DNA from: a virus
Reading direction: 5' to 3' (one strand)
Length of the DNA stretch: 43,073 bases
IMG/VR virus record: IMGVR_UViG_3300047469_000037
Span: 1 to 43,073 of that record
Under the pieces are notes generated by a model. That model was not told the origin of the DNA and made no database searches. It saw only the letters and a list, made by a program, of their open reading frames with translations. The position numbers were made by a program, and so were the translations under genes. Below are positions 7,160 through 16,385 of this stretch, one piece after another (the stretch's first letter is position 1; each line of letters begins with the position of its first letter).

Positions 7160-8224
7160 TTATCCAGCACTCCTATTCAATGTGCTTGCCGACTGCAAAT
7201 CCTTAGCCCCACGCGCGCCACACATCAAATCCATGTACCACGCCTGCCCTCTTGTGTCGCCATTATAGCTTATGGATTGCACGATATACACGCCATCGGT
7301 CGCAATACTTGCGGGCTGTTGCAGTGTTCCACTCACGGTCAGATTGCCATTACTGTCTGTTTCCGTTGCGCGCCCGGGCAACGCCTGAACCTCACTTGAA
7401 GATAGCGATGACCGGTACACTGAAGCCTGATCCAACTCAATCAGGCCATTGACACGGATGTTGGGGTTAATCAGGCAGCGAACATTAACGCCTGCACCCA
7501 TCGTCTGCTGAGGCATCCCAACAAGGCCAGTGCCGCTGTTCAGTACGATCGCCTCATGGATGTATTTATCCGTCGGCACCATCTGCGCCTGCCCATCGAC
7601 AAACTGCCAGTTGGCCCCGCACTGATCCGCGACGTTACTCATCACATCCCGGCTCATGCCGTACATTACCCGCCCCCGCGGGAATACAGTGTCCGGCATT
7701 GCCCCGGTGATACCCTGAGTCACCCCGAACGGCGCGAAGCTCTTCATGGTCGCCGCATGCAGATCAGCCACGGTGTAACCGGCAGCGATAGACGTCACCA
7801 TCTGCGCTTTCTCAAACGCCTGGTGACCGTCAATAGCCTGAATCAGGATAAAGGTGTCAGTGGGGTTATCGCGGCCGGTGATCGTAAACCGTATTTCCCC
7901 ATTAAAGATTTCCCCGAAGTTCTGACCGTCAGACTGGCCGACTTTCGAAGCATCAACATTCCGCACCACGCCAACCTGACTCGCATCAACAGCTGTGGCC
8001 AGGCCATCATAGCCAGCGATAATCTTTATCTTCGAAAACTCACTACCGAGAATCCGGCTGTTCGTATCCTTCGACAGGTTATAGATTTTCACCAGAGCCA
8101 CGCGCGGCCACAGGGTATTGGTCCACTCAATATTAAACGTCACCTTGAAGTCAGACAGGCTGATACCCTGACCATTATCATCGGTGAGCAACAGCTCAAA
8201 GTGACGCATCCAGTTCTGGCTCAT
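7160..8224 (-). CDS. Baseplate hub protein (gp27/gpD-like)
   Basis: The 354-residue protein has a beta-rich N-terminal domain (FELLLTDDNGQGISLSDFKVTFNIEWTN), a middle domain with IQAIDGHQAFEKA, and YIVQSISYNGDTRGQAWYMDL near the end, as in phage late-control/hub proteins. It should form the trimer at the tail tube tip beneath the spike. ATG at 8224 has GGAG 5 bases upstream and is preferred to GTG at 8230. In related cassettes the spike follows directly; here two secreted-protein genes intervene. Confidence 0.82.
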   Translation of the reverse strand: MSQNWMRHFELLLTDDNGQGISLSDFKVTFNIEWTNTLWPRVALVKIYNLSKDTNSRILGSEFSKIKIIAGYDGLATAVDASQVGVVRNVDASKVGQSDGQNFGEIFNGEIRFTITGRDNPTDTFILIQAIDGHQAFEKAQMVTSIAAGYTVADLHAATMKSFAPFGVTQGITGAMPDTVFPRGRVMYGMSRDVMSNVADQCGANWQFVDGQAQMVPTDKYIHEAIVLNSGTGLVGMPQQTMGAGVNVRCLINPNIRVNGLIELDQASVYRSSLSSSEVQALPGRATETDSNGNLTVSGTLQQPASIATDGVYIVQSISYNGDTRGQAWYMDLMCGARGAKDLQSASTLNRSAG

Positions 8225-8226
8225 GG

Positions 8227-8532
8227 TCACTCCGTAATAACGTAAAGGTGGCTACCGGAACCCAGATCGGTTTTGGATGGATACTCCTGCGTGTCAGCAT
8301 CACACAGGCATAACAGGGAGAAGCCAAGGCCGAGGTAGGCAAACTGGTAAAGCAGGTCAATTCCTGTCACCAGGGGGATGCCAGCAATGATATCCGCCCC
8401 GCCACTATCCTGCAGGTCCACCACCCAGCCAGCCTCATCACGCCATACCATACAGATTTTATACGTGACGTTGCTGACCAGAATGTTGAATTGCTGATTA
8501 TCCGGTGACAACGGTATTTCCGTAATATTCAT
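8227..8532 (-). CDS. Baseplate plug protein (DUF6983-like)
   Basis: The 101-residue protein (ITEIPLSPDNQQFNILVSNVTYKICMVWRDEAGWVVDL...) has the short all-beta pattern of phage baseplate plug proteins, with the recurring W-V-V-D-L and D-L-L-Y-Q-F elements. It lies between the Dit-like and hub genes, its usual place. Its ATG overlaps the stop of the Dit-like gene (ATGA) and its own stop overlaps the GTG ahead of the hub start. Confidence 0.8.
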   Translation of the reverse strand: MNITEIPLSPDNQQFNILVSNVTYKICMVWRDEAGWVVDLQDSGGADIIAGIPLVTGIDLLYQFAYLGLGFSLLCLCDADTQEYPSKTDLGSGSHLYVITE

Positions 8533-9107
8533 GGAGCGATCCCAATTGAAGAAGCCAGGGTATAAAGGGCAGAGTTATTGACGGTTTTAACCGACTTGGT
8601 GCCGGTGTTCTGAACGGCTGATGTGCTGGCACCGGTTGTCATATCTGACTTATCAGCAACTGACACGCTCTGTGTTTTAGAGATAATCACCTGTCTCATA
8701 ACAAGGGAGGCCATCAGCACGTTTTCAGAAGTCCTGTCGGTTGTTACATCAATGACGCGGATGAGCATGTTGCTGTAAATTCGCTTACCGGTCACCACAT
8801 CGAACGGCACGCGGCTTTCCTGCAAATCCAGCAACTGCTGATAGGTTTCCTTTGGGCTCAACCCCAGCCCAACGCCGAATGATGTTGTGTCCAGCAGGTC
8901 CAGCAGCGAACCTCCGCCCGCAAAGCCAACTTCCATCACCAGCTCAGAGGGTCGCTTAAAAGCGTGATCGGCTATCGGCGCTTTATCCTCTGTAGGGTGT
9001 TCAGTGATTTCCAGCGTGTCGCTGTGTTTCTCTGAAATCACCACGTCCGGAATAATCAGGCCTATTTTCCTGCTCTGCTGAGAAAACAGCGTAGAAATGA
9101 TATCCAT
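8529..9107 (-). CDS. Dit-like baseplate/tail protein
   Basis: The 192-residue protein contains IGLIIPDVVISEKHSDTLEITEHPTEDKAPIADHAFKRPSELVMEVGF, a pattern I associate with the N-terminal domain of Dit-like tail proteins in this myovirus type. It would form a ring at the distal end of the tube. The C-terminal third is low-complexity Ser/Thr-rich. ATG overlaps the tape measure stop (TGATG). Confidence 0.78.
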   Translation of the reverse strand: MDIISTLFSQQSRKIGLIIPDVVISEKHSDTLEITEHPTEDKAPIADHAFKRPSELVMEVGFAGGGSLLDLLDTTSFGVGLGLSPKETYQQLLDLQESRVPFDVVTGKRIYSNMLIRVIDVTTDRTSENVLMASLVMRQVIISKTQSVSVADKSDMTTGASTSAVQNTGTKSVKTVNNSALYTLASSIGIAP

Positions 9108-11020
9108 CAGCGCGGCCCTGTTGCGAGTGATTGAGTCAGTCGGGAGTTAACGCCAGTCTGGCGGTCGGCGACTGCGCCACCGGCTGCTGCCGGGTCGGAA
9201 ACACCATGAATGTGAATATTGGTTTCCTGATTCACCACAGCACCTGCAGCCTGCCCAGCCACCGGGCTATTCCAGTTGGAGAAGCCTTCCTTTCTCGCCA
9301 TAGACTGCATCAGCGAAGTCATGGTCTGAGGGTTATTCAGATTCAGAGCGGCGTCAGGAGAAACACCCATCCATTTAGAGATGTCGCCAATATATTTCCC
9401 GGTATCATTCTCACTTGAAGGAGCCCAGGTCGACACGATATCTGTGATGGTCTTCAGCGCCCGACCAGTAGTTTTACCGGTGAAGTAGCGCATTAGCTGG
9501 TTGCGCATAGCAGACCAACCCTCCATCGCACTACCAAAGGACCGGAACCCACTGCGGCCGACTGGCCGAATGTTGCCAGGGTTGTTGTTGCGATCGGGAA
9601 GGTTACCCCCACCCATGATCGACTGCCCAACGCTGCGAGGGTCAAAGCCAGTTTTGCTCTTAATCCACTCCGCTGCGCTGTTGGCGCTTGATGTCACGCC
9701 GGGTAATGCATCTGGCTGATTGCCGCCCTGGTTCAACAGTTGTTTAGCCAGGCTGGCTGCATCCGACCATCTGCCGTCATCAATGGCTTTGATCAGCTGG
9801 CCTATGGTGTCCAGCATCTTGCTCAATTCACCGAACTGCTTCTTCAGGCTGTCGAACTCAAACTTAATCGACCACACCTTGGGATCAATGCCGAACAGCT
9901 CCAGGATTTCGTCTTTAAGACGCTTAACACCGGTCCACAACTTATCGATGCCATTCAGTGCAGAATCAATCTCTGGCTTCCACTTGCCCCAGTCAATAAG
10001 GGATTTTCCGCCTTCTTTCCACGTTTTGTAGTCGTCATACAGACCGAGTATCGCCACGCCAAGAGTGAGGATGATTCCGATAGGAGATGTCAGGAAAGCA
10101 CTGTTCAGCAACTTCCAGGCGAGGATGAGCGCGCCAAAGGTTTCAATGAGTTGCTGAGTGCCTTTATCCAGACCACTCCACCATTCCCGGATGTCTCCAG
10201 CCGCCTGAATGAGGCGATAGATAACCCGGCCAATCACATCAGCCAGCGCCAGCAGCCCGCGAATGCCGCGAGTGATCGTCTGTTCTATTTTTGGGAAGTT
10301 GTCGAGGATTTGCTTTCGCAGTTTATCCAGCGACCCGGCCAGACCGTCAGCCAGGTTTGAACCGATTTTGTCACGCGCCATGCCCGCCATCTGGCCGAAA
10401 GAGCGCAGTGACGTCATGAACTTGTTGGAGCTTACTGCGGCGGCGTCAGCGTTATAGCCGATCGCCTTCGCCATCTGCGAATACTGCGCGCTGAAATTAC
10501 CCATCCCCCTGCGCATTGCCATGAGGGTGTTTTCATCTATACCCAACATCTGGGCATATTGATTCGCACGGTAATACGGCATGCCGCTGAGCTTCTGGCC
10601 CACGCCTGTGAAGACGGAAGCCATATCCCTCATGTTTCCCTTGACGTCACGCGTTTGCACGCCCAGACGATTCAGGAAGCCTTCAGCGCCTGGGTTATTG
10701 CGCATGAAGCGTGATAGGCTTTCCAGTGACCCCCTGGCAGCTTCAACACTGCCCCCCATTTGAGAGGCGGCGTATCCGATCTGCTGAATGCCCGCAACCG
10801 TTGCGCCGGTGCGCTGAGATGCCCAATACAGGTTATCCAGGCCGCTGGCAATTTTGGCAGTGAAGGCCACAACTGACAGGGCAGCAGCCTCAACGGCCAC
10901 GCCCATTTTCACAGCCTGCAATGTTGTGCCGGCCAGGACTGATTCGAACTTACGGGAGCCAGCTTCATCAACCTGAAAGCCGAGGCTTACCAGAAAATCC
11001 TTGATAGTCTCAGCATTCAT
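9107..11020 (-). CDS. Tail tape measure protein with murein-hydrolase-like end
   Basis: This 637-residue protein is the longest in the virion cassette and follows the chaperone frame, as tape measures do. It has alanine/glycine-rich helical N-terminal half, a hydrophobic stretch (LLNSAFLTSPIGIILTLGVAILGLY), and from about residue 475 a globular end with RNNNPGNIRPVG and SFGSAMEGWSAM. That motif occurs in phage lytic-transglycosylase-like tail domains that open a hole in peptidoglycan during injection. ATG at 11020 overlaps the stop of the preceding -1 frame and is preferred to GTG at 11035. Confidence 0.88.
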   Translation of the reverse strand: MNAETIKDFLVSLGFQVDEAGSRKFESVLAGTTLQAVKMGVAVEAAALSVVAFTAKIASGLDNLYWASQRTGATVAGIQQIGYAASQMGGSVEAARGSLESLSRFMRNNPGAEGFLNRLGVQTRDVKGNMRDMASVFTGVGQKLSGMPYYRANQYAQMLGIDENTLMAMRRGMGNFSAQYSQMAKAIGYNADAAAVSSNKFMTSLRSFGQMAGMARDKIGSNLADGLAGSLDKLRKQILDNFPKIEQTITRGIRGLLALADVIGRVIYRLIQAAGDIREWWSGLDKGTQQLIETFGALILAWKLLNSAFLTSPIGIILTLGVAILGLYDDYKTWKEGGKSLIDWGKWKPEIDSALNGIDKLWTGVKRLKDEILELFGIDPKVWSIKFEFDSLKKQFGELSKMLDTIGQLIKAIDDGRWSDAASLAKQLLNQGGNQPDALPGVTSSANSAAEWIKSKTGFDPRSVGQSIMGGGNLPDRNNNPGNIRPVGRSGFRSFGSAMEGWSAMRNQLMRYFTGKTTGRALKTITDIVSTWAPSSENDTGKYIGDISKWMGVSPDAALNLNNPQTMTSLMQSMARKEGFSNWNSPVAGQAAGAVVNQETNIHIHGVSDPAAAGGAVADRQTGVNSRLTQSLATGPR

Positions 11021-11163
11021 TGATCCTGTCTCCACTTCTCAATTCGGTAATCGTTGTCGGCCTTGAGGTCCAGCCAGTCGTTCATACGGGCAATGTCAGC
11101 CAGGTCGACGGAGCCATCTTTAAGCGCTGAATACCCGATGTACCCGGCGTCAACCGGGCGCAT
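11017..11163 (-). CDS. Small ORF / -1 frame extension of tail chaperone (DUF6889-like)
   Basis: The frame reads MRPVDAGYIGYSALKDGSVD... and recalls short DUF6889 proteins placed between chaperone and tape measure. It can be made in two ways. A ribosome shifting -1 at 11253-11244 would fuse it to the chaperone, because this frame stays open from there (product about 213 residues). Alternatively ATG at 11163 has GAGGA 7 bases upstream, giving a separate 48-residue protein. Its TGA overlaps the tape measure ATG (ATGA). The dual tail-chaperone system of lambda (gpG/gpGT) is the known parallel. Confidence 0.72.
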   Translation of the reverse strand: MRPVDAGYIGYSALKDGSVDLADIARMNDWLDLKADNDYRIEKWRQDQ

Positions 11164-11198
11164 CAGGAAGTCCTCACCATCAGGCAGGCTATCAAGTA

Positions 11199-11657
11199 TC
11201 AGGCCGCTGGCAGGTTGTCCGTCCCGCTCGCGGGGAGTTCTGGCAAAAAATTTCCCAGGCTGTCACCCACCACGCGACCAACCATCTGCAGCATGCTCAT
11301 CAGGTCAATGTCATCAAACATCAGCTCCCCCTGACTGAATACCGGCGTCCATCCCTTGCCATGCTGACGAGATACAACAGACAGGCATGGATAGATGATC
11401 GCGTTGGTATCCTCTTCACTCAGATCGGCGATGGTGTCTGCGATTTTCGGCAACACCTTATCGAAAAGTGGTTGAAGCTGTTCGAATGACGGTGGCGTAT
11501 CGTCGCCAGCGGCCTTCTTCGGCATCATCTCTTTGAGGCTACCAAACTCTGACAACAGGCCAGCCAGAACCGGCATCAGCTTTCTGGATACTTTCAGTTG
11601 GGAGAAAACATCGAGCTTTGCAGTGCGGTACTGGTGATTCTTGATTTCAAATTCCAT
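11199..11657 (-). CDS. Tail assembly chaperone (gpG-like)
   Basis: The 152-residue protein (MEFEIKNHQYRTAKLDVFSQLKVSRKLMPVL...) lies between tube and tape measure genes, the invariant place of tail assembly chaperones. It binds the unfolded tape measure during tail building. Near its end the zero frame reads GGA AAT TTT TTG, containing heptamers of the -1 slippery type, and the -1 frame is open into the next ORF. About 137 residues would be shared with the frameshift product. Confidence 0.85.
   Translation of the reverse strand: MEFEIKNHQYRTAKLDVFSQLKVSRKLMPVLAGLLSEFGSLKEMMPKKAAGDDTPPSFEQLQPLFDKVLPKIADTIADLSEEDTNAIIYPCLSVVSRQHGKGWTPVFSQGELMFDDIDLMSMLQMVGRVVGDSLGNFLPELPASGTDNLPAA
11223..11253 (-). 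promoter_or_regulatory. Programmed -1 frameshift signal (slippery site plus stem)
   Basis: On the minus strand AAATTTTTTG (11253-11244) contains two overlapping X-XXY-YYZ heptamers in the chaperone frame: A-AAT-TTT and T-TTT-TTG. Nine bases later CCCG-CGAG-CGGG (11234-11223) can form a 4-bp tetraloop hairpin. Slippery site, spacer, stem and an open -1 frame all agree with programmed frameshifting, but efficiency cannot be read from sequence. Confidence 0.72.
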
Positions 11658-11660
11658 CGA

Positions 11661-12101
11661 TTAAAACTCCCCGAGAACCTGGTCAACTTTGCCGCCGTCA
11701 AACACCCACGCAACCATTCCGGCAACCTTCGGGTTGTTCCAGTCTGGCTGCTTCTGGAATGCAGCGGCGCGAATGGTGGTGATATCACCAGAGGCATGGT
11801 TACGGATAACGAACACGTTATTCCCCCAGGTGGCAGATGACTGGCTTTGCGCGTTATACATCAGCGAAAGCTTTTTGTTCATCGGCGAGGTTTTCAGCAG
11901 GTTGACGGTAACCGTTCCTGCCTTTCCTGCCGCCAGGCTGTGCATCACTTCGCCATCAGCACCAACGGTCATGGTGTTTTTGTTTTCCACCATAGTGACC
12001 GTGATACCTTCCTCTGAGTTTGCAGCGCCGTAGCCCAAATCAAGCGATCCGGTAGGGCCAACCATGGACGCAGATACATCCATAAAGCTGTAAGTAGCCA
12101 T
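11661..12101 (-). CDS. Tail tube protein (DUF3277-like)
   Basis: The 146-residue protein (MATYSFMDVSASMVGPTGSLDLGYGAANSEEGITVTM...) has the size and SxxDVxASxxGPxGxxxLG opening of DUF3277 tube proteins of contractile phages. It should polymerise into the inner tube through which DNA passes. It follows the sheath gene by 10 bases and has GGGGAT upstream of its ATG. Confidence 0.87.
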   Translation of the reverse strand: MATYSFMDVSASMVGPTGSLDLGYGAANSEEGITVTMVENKNTMTVGADGEVMHSLAAGKAGTVTVNLLKTSPMNKKLSLMYNAQSQSSATWGNNVFVIRNHASGDITTIRAAAFQKQPDWNNPKVAGMVAWVFDGGKVDQVLGEF

Positions 12102-12111
12102 TTATATCCCC

Positions 12112-13257
12112 TTAGCGGACAACATTAATTTGGACATCGGCGTAATGAACCGCGCCAGCCAGTTTGCATGCCACCTGAATCAGTGGGGCTTTACGGGCTT
12201 CTCGGTCTGATTGCGCCTGAGTTGAAAGCGGTGCCGCGTAGACGTAATAGCCTTTCGTCAGCATGTCGCCGGAATCAAGCTGACCAATCGGGCCACCATT
12301 CCACACGCCAGCAGCTGTCAGTCCATTCGTATCTGCCTGATCCATTGACTGCTCAACATTTGCCAGAAGCCTTGTAATACCCGGCTCGGTCTGCGGAATT
12401 TTGGTAGTTGAGGTGTAGAGCAGATTGAACAGGTTGGTCTGCACGTAGTTCTGCAGCCAATCCAGCCCGTGGCGCTCATCGAAGAAGTCACCATTGGACA
12501 TTACGCCTTGCTGAAGGATTGCTGTGTCATTCGCGTAGTAGACGAAGACGTTTGCATTCTTCGTATCAATCGCAGCAGCCTGAGGACTGGTCAGCGTCTC
12601 ATACGTTACGCCTGGCTCTGTTTTGAACTTCAGTGTCAGCGTGGTGTTGCTGCCCGTGAAGTTGACGGTGAATGCCCGGCCAAATGCAGACAGTGCAGCG
12701 TATTTGCTTGTGGTCGAATACTGCACAAAGGTGCGGCTGTAGCTCGCAGCCTTGAGCGTTGAAGCAATGTCAGTGGTCGATGCCGGGTCAATAATGCCGG
12801 AATCGTCAGAAGTGATCGCCAGAATGCGGCTCAGGCTGGATGCCTGGATTGCAGCAGCAGTCGCGGTAATCTCTGCTGGCGTCAGCGCTTCATCATCAGC
12901 AATGCCCAGGCCATACCAGTTGGTGAATTGCAGTACTGCTGATACTGCCTGCGCCAGGGTTTCAACAGAACCACTCTCAGCTGTTTCAAGCGTTTTGGCC
13001 CAGCGGCCCACATATACCTGGGTAGGCTGTGGCGACTGCGAGAAGAAGACCAGCGCAGCCTGGTATTCAGGGCTGTCTTCACCGAAGTCGGTTCCGATAT
13101 CTTCAGATCCGGTATAAAGGCGGATGCGCTCTGACACAGGAATGACAGTGGACGACCCGAGAATGAGTAATGAGCCGAAGTTACGACCCGTAGCCGCCGT
13201 CGGCGACATGATGATATCAACGCTGACAACGTTGGATACAGGTAAGCCCTGTGCCAT
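12112..13257 (-). CDS. Contractile tail sheath protein (DUF3383)
   Basis: The 381-residue protein ([36 protein letters not shown]...) matches the DUF3383 family of tail sheath proteins, with a conserved VYVGRWAKT and a C-terminal [20 protein letters not shown] handshake-type strand. Its presence, followed by the tube gene, shows the phage has a contractile tail. GGAG lies 8 bases before the ATG. Confidence 0.9.
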   Translation of the reverse strand: MAQGLPVSNVVSVDIIMSPTAATGRNFGSLLILGSSTVIPVSERIRLYTGSEDIGTDFGEDSPEYQAALVFFSQSPQPTQVYVGRWAKTLETAESGSVETLAQAVSAVLQFTNWYGLGIADDEALTPAEITATAAAIQASSLSRILAITSDDSGIIDPASTTDIASTLKAASYSRTFVQYSTTSKYAALSAFGRAFTVNFTGSNTTLTLKFKTEPGVTYETLTSPQAAAIDTKNANVFVYYANDTAILQQGVMSNGDFFDERHGLDWLQNYVQTNLFNLLYTSTTKIPQTEPGITRLLANVEQSMDQADTNGLTAAGVWNGGPIGQLDSGDMLTKGYYVYAAPLSTQAQSDREARKAPLIQVACKLAGAVHYADVQINVVR

Positions 13258-13260
13258 GGT

Positions 13261-13806
13261 TTATTCTCCAAAGAATTTAACGGGCGCGTCCAGCAGCGAT
13301 TTAATGCCGTATTCGCGAATAACTTTGCGGCGCAGGCGAACCGTAATGTCGTACCGGCGCACCCACTGGTTGTTTATGAGTTCTGGGAAAGGCGTTAGCT
13401 TTGAGAAATCGAAAAGTGATAGCCCGGTAGCATTGAGCGTGTCGTTGTTCTGATTGACGTTTATGCCGTCACGAAACTGTGTGGCGATACCCTGGCCGCC
13501 GGGCCCGTAAAACGAAGCCATGCATTCCACAACTTCATGGCGCCATAACTCACTGGAGTCATCGCCCTGCTGAACAAATGCAGGTCCGGCATCAGCGTCA
13601 AAGTCAGTGACTCCAAATCCACACCAGTTAACATCAGCGGCCGGCTGCGCTGTCTGGACTGGCTCCCATCGCGGCTTAACCATACCGACAGGCAATCCAG
13701 ACAGAGCGCGAACCCACTGGCTTAACTGTCGCTCCAGAGCCTCGTCATAAACAGGCTGGGAGCTAAGCGGGGTGAGGTATCCGGCAGAAGTGCTGTCATT
13801 GCTCAC
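13261..13806 (-). CDS. Tail terminator / neck protein
   Basis: The 181-residue product lies immediately before the sheath gene, the usual place of the tail terminator that caps the finished tail, and ends in a beta-rich segment (YDITVRLRRKVIREYGI). I recall similar phage neck terminator proteins of LIC_12616 type. GTG at 13806 is chosen because GGAGG stands 5 bases upstream; the upstream ATG at 13818 lacks such a site. It overlaps the previous gene by 11 bases. Confidence 0.7.
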   Translation of the reverse strand: MSNDSTSAGYLTPLSSQPVYDEALERQLSQWVRALSGLPVGMVKPRWEPVQTAQPAADVNWCGFGVTDFDADAGPAFVQQGDDSSELWRHEVVECMASFYGPGGQGIATQFRDGINVNQNNDTLNATGLSLFDFSKLTPFPELINNQWVRRYDITVRLRRKVIREYGIKSLLDAPVKFFGE

Positions 13807-14182
13807 TCTGGCCTCCATCGAACGGCTGAAGCTCACAATGCGCCTGAACGAACCCGGCGCCATAAGCAGTGTAAGGATCGACAAAGGTCACGCGGTAATC
13901 CCGGCCACGGTAGGTGACGATATCGGCATCAATGCCGGTATTGCCGTTAGTCAGCCGGAAAATAGTCACAATGAGGATTGCCCCGCCGATAACCTGACCG
14001 GCCTGCATGCGCCTGGCTTCAAGTGAGCGATCAACCGTAACCACGCCAGCAAATGGCGTTGATGTGGTGGTGTTCGTCGCGAATCCATCATCATCAACTG
14101 CCTGCACGTTGCGCTTTACGATCAGAGTGGTGTCCAGAAACTCAGGCGACAGCAGTACATCCGTCATATCAAGAGTCGGCAT
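13796..14182 (-). CDS. Head-tail joining (head completion) protein
   Basis: The 128-residue protein ([37 protein letters not shown]...) contains VTYRGRDYRVTFVDPYTAYGAGFVQAHCELQPF, a beta-barrel pattern common in head completion proteins. It lies between the gp10-like protein and the tail terminator, so it probably joins the portal neck to the tail. It overlaps both neighbours by 11-14 bases. Exact family not certain. Confidence 0.65.
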   Translation of the reverse strand: MPTLDMTDVLLSPEFLDTTLIVKRNVQAVDDDGFATNTTTSTPFAGVVTVDRSLEARRMQAGQVIGGAILIVTIFRLTNGNTGIDADIVTYRGRDYRVTFVDPYTAYGAGFVQAHCELQPFDGGQSEQ

Positions 14183-14663
14183 CTTTATCCCTCACAACGT
14201 GGGTAATGGCTCTTCGGTACTCGCCGGTGTCGATGAGAGGTTTAACACCGGTTCGACCACGCCGCTGACGTGCGGACACAGTTGCATCGGCCAGCGGCGT
14301 GAAGCCTGTGATGGTCATGTAGCGCTTAACGCCATTGGCAGCGACAGTGCCTGCGGACTCCAGTGATCGGAGTGCCGATTCCTGATTACCTTCCAGCGCA
14401 GAGACCGCTGCATTCTTCAGGTGAGTCAGGGTTTGTGGCTGGACTGACTGAACGCCAGGCTTCAGGTGTGGACGCGGTGGTATGTTCTGGGCAGGCGAAC
14501 CGTTTTCGTTGATGTAACCGATCGCCGCATTGCCAAAACTACCCTCATCCCTTGCGTTCTCATCTTCAGGGATGCCAACCAGCACATCCTTTCGGGTGAG
14601 AGCCTTCAGGGAGTTGAGTATTGACTGAGCATTGTCAGAGCGTACCGTCAGGCCAGATTTCAT
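14169..14663 (-). CDS. HK97 gp10-like connector protein
   Basis: The 164-residue protein contains [46 protein letters not shown], the I-x-x-R-P-F/H-L motif of gp10-type head-tail proteins and tail completion proteins. It would bind in the neck region. ATG at 14663 overlaps the DUF4054 stop (ATGA). Confidence 0.75.
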   Translation of the reverse strand: MKSGLTVRSDNAQSILNSLKALTRKDVLVGIPEDENARDEGSFGNAAIGYINENGSPAQNIPPRPHLKPGVQSVQPQTLTHLKNAAVSALEGNQESALRSLESAGTVAANGVKRYMTITGFTPLADATVSARQRRGRTGVKPLIDTGEYRRAITHVVRDKDADS

Positions 14664-15064
14664 AACTGAACCCCACCGTAACCGAACAGCATCAGCATCT
14701 GATAGAACTCTGCGCCATAGCGGGAGTAGTTCCAGAAACCGGCATCAGGATTCAGTGTCGAGCTGTTGTCGTAGCTCACGCTGACCTTATCGACGGACTT
14801 TGACGCAACCACACCACTGGACGCGCCGCCAGCGCCACCAACCGCGCCAGATGCAGAATCAGCCGCGTAGAGCACCATGTAATGCGCCACGAACAACTCC
14901 ACCAGGTAAGGGAACATATCCCCCATGGCGGAGCCGTCGATTAGCGTATCGGCAAGGTTTATGCGGAACTGGATTACTGGATCGGGGTATTTGGTGGTGT
15001 CAGCGAATTGCGGGAAGTCGCGGCGAAAATCACTTACCGTCGGTAGGTTTTTGTTCCTTGGCAT
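14660..15064 (-). CDS. Head-tail connector, DUF4054
   Basis: The 134-residue protein ([41 protein letters not shown]...) fits DUF4054: F-R-x-x-F-P-x-F near the front and [15 protein letters not shown] in the middle. It is probably the adaptor below the portal. ATG at 15064 with AGGTGA 5 bases upstream is preferred, giving a 35-base overlap with the previous gene. The longer reading would lie wholly inside that gene. Confidence 0.8.
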   Translation of the reverse strand: MPRNKNLPTVSDFRRDFPQFADTTKYPDPVIQFRINLADTLIDGSAMGDMFPYLVELFVAHYMVLYAADSASGAVGGAGGASSGVVASKSVDKVSVSYDNSSTLNPDAGFWNYSRYGAEFYQMLMLFGYGGVQL

Positions 15065-15392
15065 CTTTGTCACCTGCAGGCGCCTTAAGTGCTTCAAGCT
15101 GCGCGGTCAGATCTTCAATGGTCGCGTCCTTTTCAGAAATGGACGCCAGATGCTCACCGATGGTTTTGTCTTTGTCTTCAATCTGAGTGGTCAGGCTGTC
15201 GATCTGCGCCTGAAACTCTTTGGTGTCGGCAGTTGCTTTAGCCTTACCGGTGATCTCAGAGTGGGCAGTGACAAACCAGTGATCGGCAACCTTGTCATCG
15301 ACAACATGCTCACCGGTCTCAAAGCGCTGGCTGGTGATGTCCTCGTTGGTGAAGGTGAAAGGCGTGTGGACGCGGATTGTTTTCTTAGCCAT
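15030..15392 (-). CDS. Coiled-coil virion-cassette protein, unknown
   Basis: The 120-residue protein has an N-terminal beta segment ([40 protein letters not shown]) followed by a heptad-rich coiled coil at about residues 60-105 ([19 protein letters not shown]...). AGGAG sits 6 bases before the ATG. It follows the major capsid gene. I do not know a function; a structural or assembly role is inferred from position. Confidence 0.7.
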   Translation of the reverse strand: MAKKTIRVHTPFTFTNEDITSQRFETGEHVVDDKVADHWFVTAHSEITGKAKATADTKEFQAQIDSLTTQIEDKDKTIGEHLASISEKDATIEDLTAQLEALKAPAGDKDAKEQKPTDGK

Positions 15393-15432
15393 GTGATTCT
15401 CCTGATGGCCCCTTGCGGGGCCGTTTATGGGC

Positions 15433-16371
15433 TTAAATCCCGTCGAGGTAGGCGATAGTTTCCGGATATGGAGACTCAACTGCGCCCAACTTGCCGTAGT
15501 AGGTGGTCATCTGATAGATGCCGCGATACTGGATCGGAACGCTCAGCAGGGGAACCATCGGGAAGCGCACATATTTCTTATCGTTGGTGTAAGCCACCAT
15601 GCGATCGGTGCCGCCCACGCCAGCACCTTCCAGCCATTTAACCGCGTAGATATTCAGCGGCACGCCGTTCTGGTGGTAAGCGATCGTGTTCATCTGCAGA
15701 TAGGTCAGCAGAGACTGGTTGCCAGCATCGGATACGATACGCTGCGCCAGCAGAGCAAACGCTTTTGGAGGCAGGCGCAGGTCACGCGGAACCAGCGTGT
15801 AACCGGATGCCAGCCAGGCGCTGGTCAGCAATGCGTTGATGGAGTCCAGAATCTCTGCGTTGGTAGAGTTCGCCCACGTTTTCACGGCATTGGTGATAGC
15901 CGCACCGGTGTAGTTGAACAGCCCCTTAACGCCGAGTTGGGAATCACCGCGATAAACTTGTTCATCGGTGTCCATGTTCCACTTCAGTTGCATGCCGTCA
16001 TACTTCTGGGTGTCCAGCGGACGGCCTACCTGTGCGGCCGCAGCCAGTTCAGGAAGAGTCCAGCCCAGCTCCATGCCCCACAGGGACAGCGGGAAGCCGG
16101 TCTTAGCGATGTCAACGCTAACGCCAGCGATCGCAGTGGAGTCTTTGCCGATCCAGTTTTTACCGTTCGGGTTAGGTGTACCCGCCGCGGCAAAGGAAGA
16201 GTTGGTGAAAGAACTGATGTCATCAGCGATCGACACATCTTCGCGCAGCTGGATATCGCGCGACCAGGTGTATCCAACCAGTGGCATGTTCAGTGTCTGG
16301 TCCAGGCGCTCAAGCTCACCAACCAGGAAAGCGCCAGTACCGTCAACGGTGGCTTGGTCAAAAGTAAACAT
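15433..16371 (-). CDS. Major capsid protein (DUF2184)
   Basis: The 312-residue protein (MFTFDQATVDGTGAFLVGELERLDQTLNMPLVGYTWSRDIQ...) matches DUF2184 capsid proteins: an N-terminal arm with the WSRDI motif, a central WGMELGWTLPELAAAAQVGRPLDTQK helix and a C-terminal YRGIYQMTTYYGKLGAVE. This is expected to adopt the HK97 fold. The cement protein lies just upstream, and DUF2213 before that, as in related phages. Confidence 0.9.
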   Translation of the reverse strand: MFTFDQATVDGTGAFLVGELERLDQTLNMPLVGYTWSRDIQLREDVSIADDISSFTNSSFAAAGTPNPNGKNWIGKDSTAIAGVSVDIAKTGFPLSLWGMELGWTLPELAAAAQVGRPLDTQKYDGMQLKWNMDTDEQVYRGDSQLGVKGLFNYTGAAITNAVKTWANSTNAEILDSINALLTSAWLASGYTLVPRDLRLPPKAFALLAQRIVSDAGNQSLLTYLQMNTIAYHQNGVPLNIYAVKWLEGAGVGGTDRMVAYTNDKKYVRFPMVPLLSVPIQYRGIYQMTTYYGKLGAVESPYPETIAYLDGI

Positions 16372-16385
16372 ATTCTGGTTTTCCC

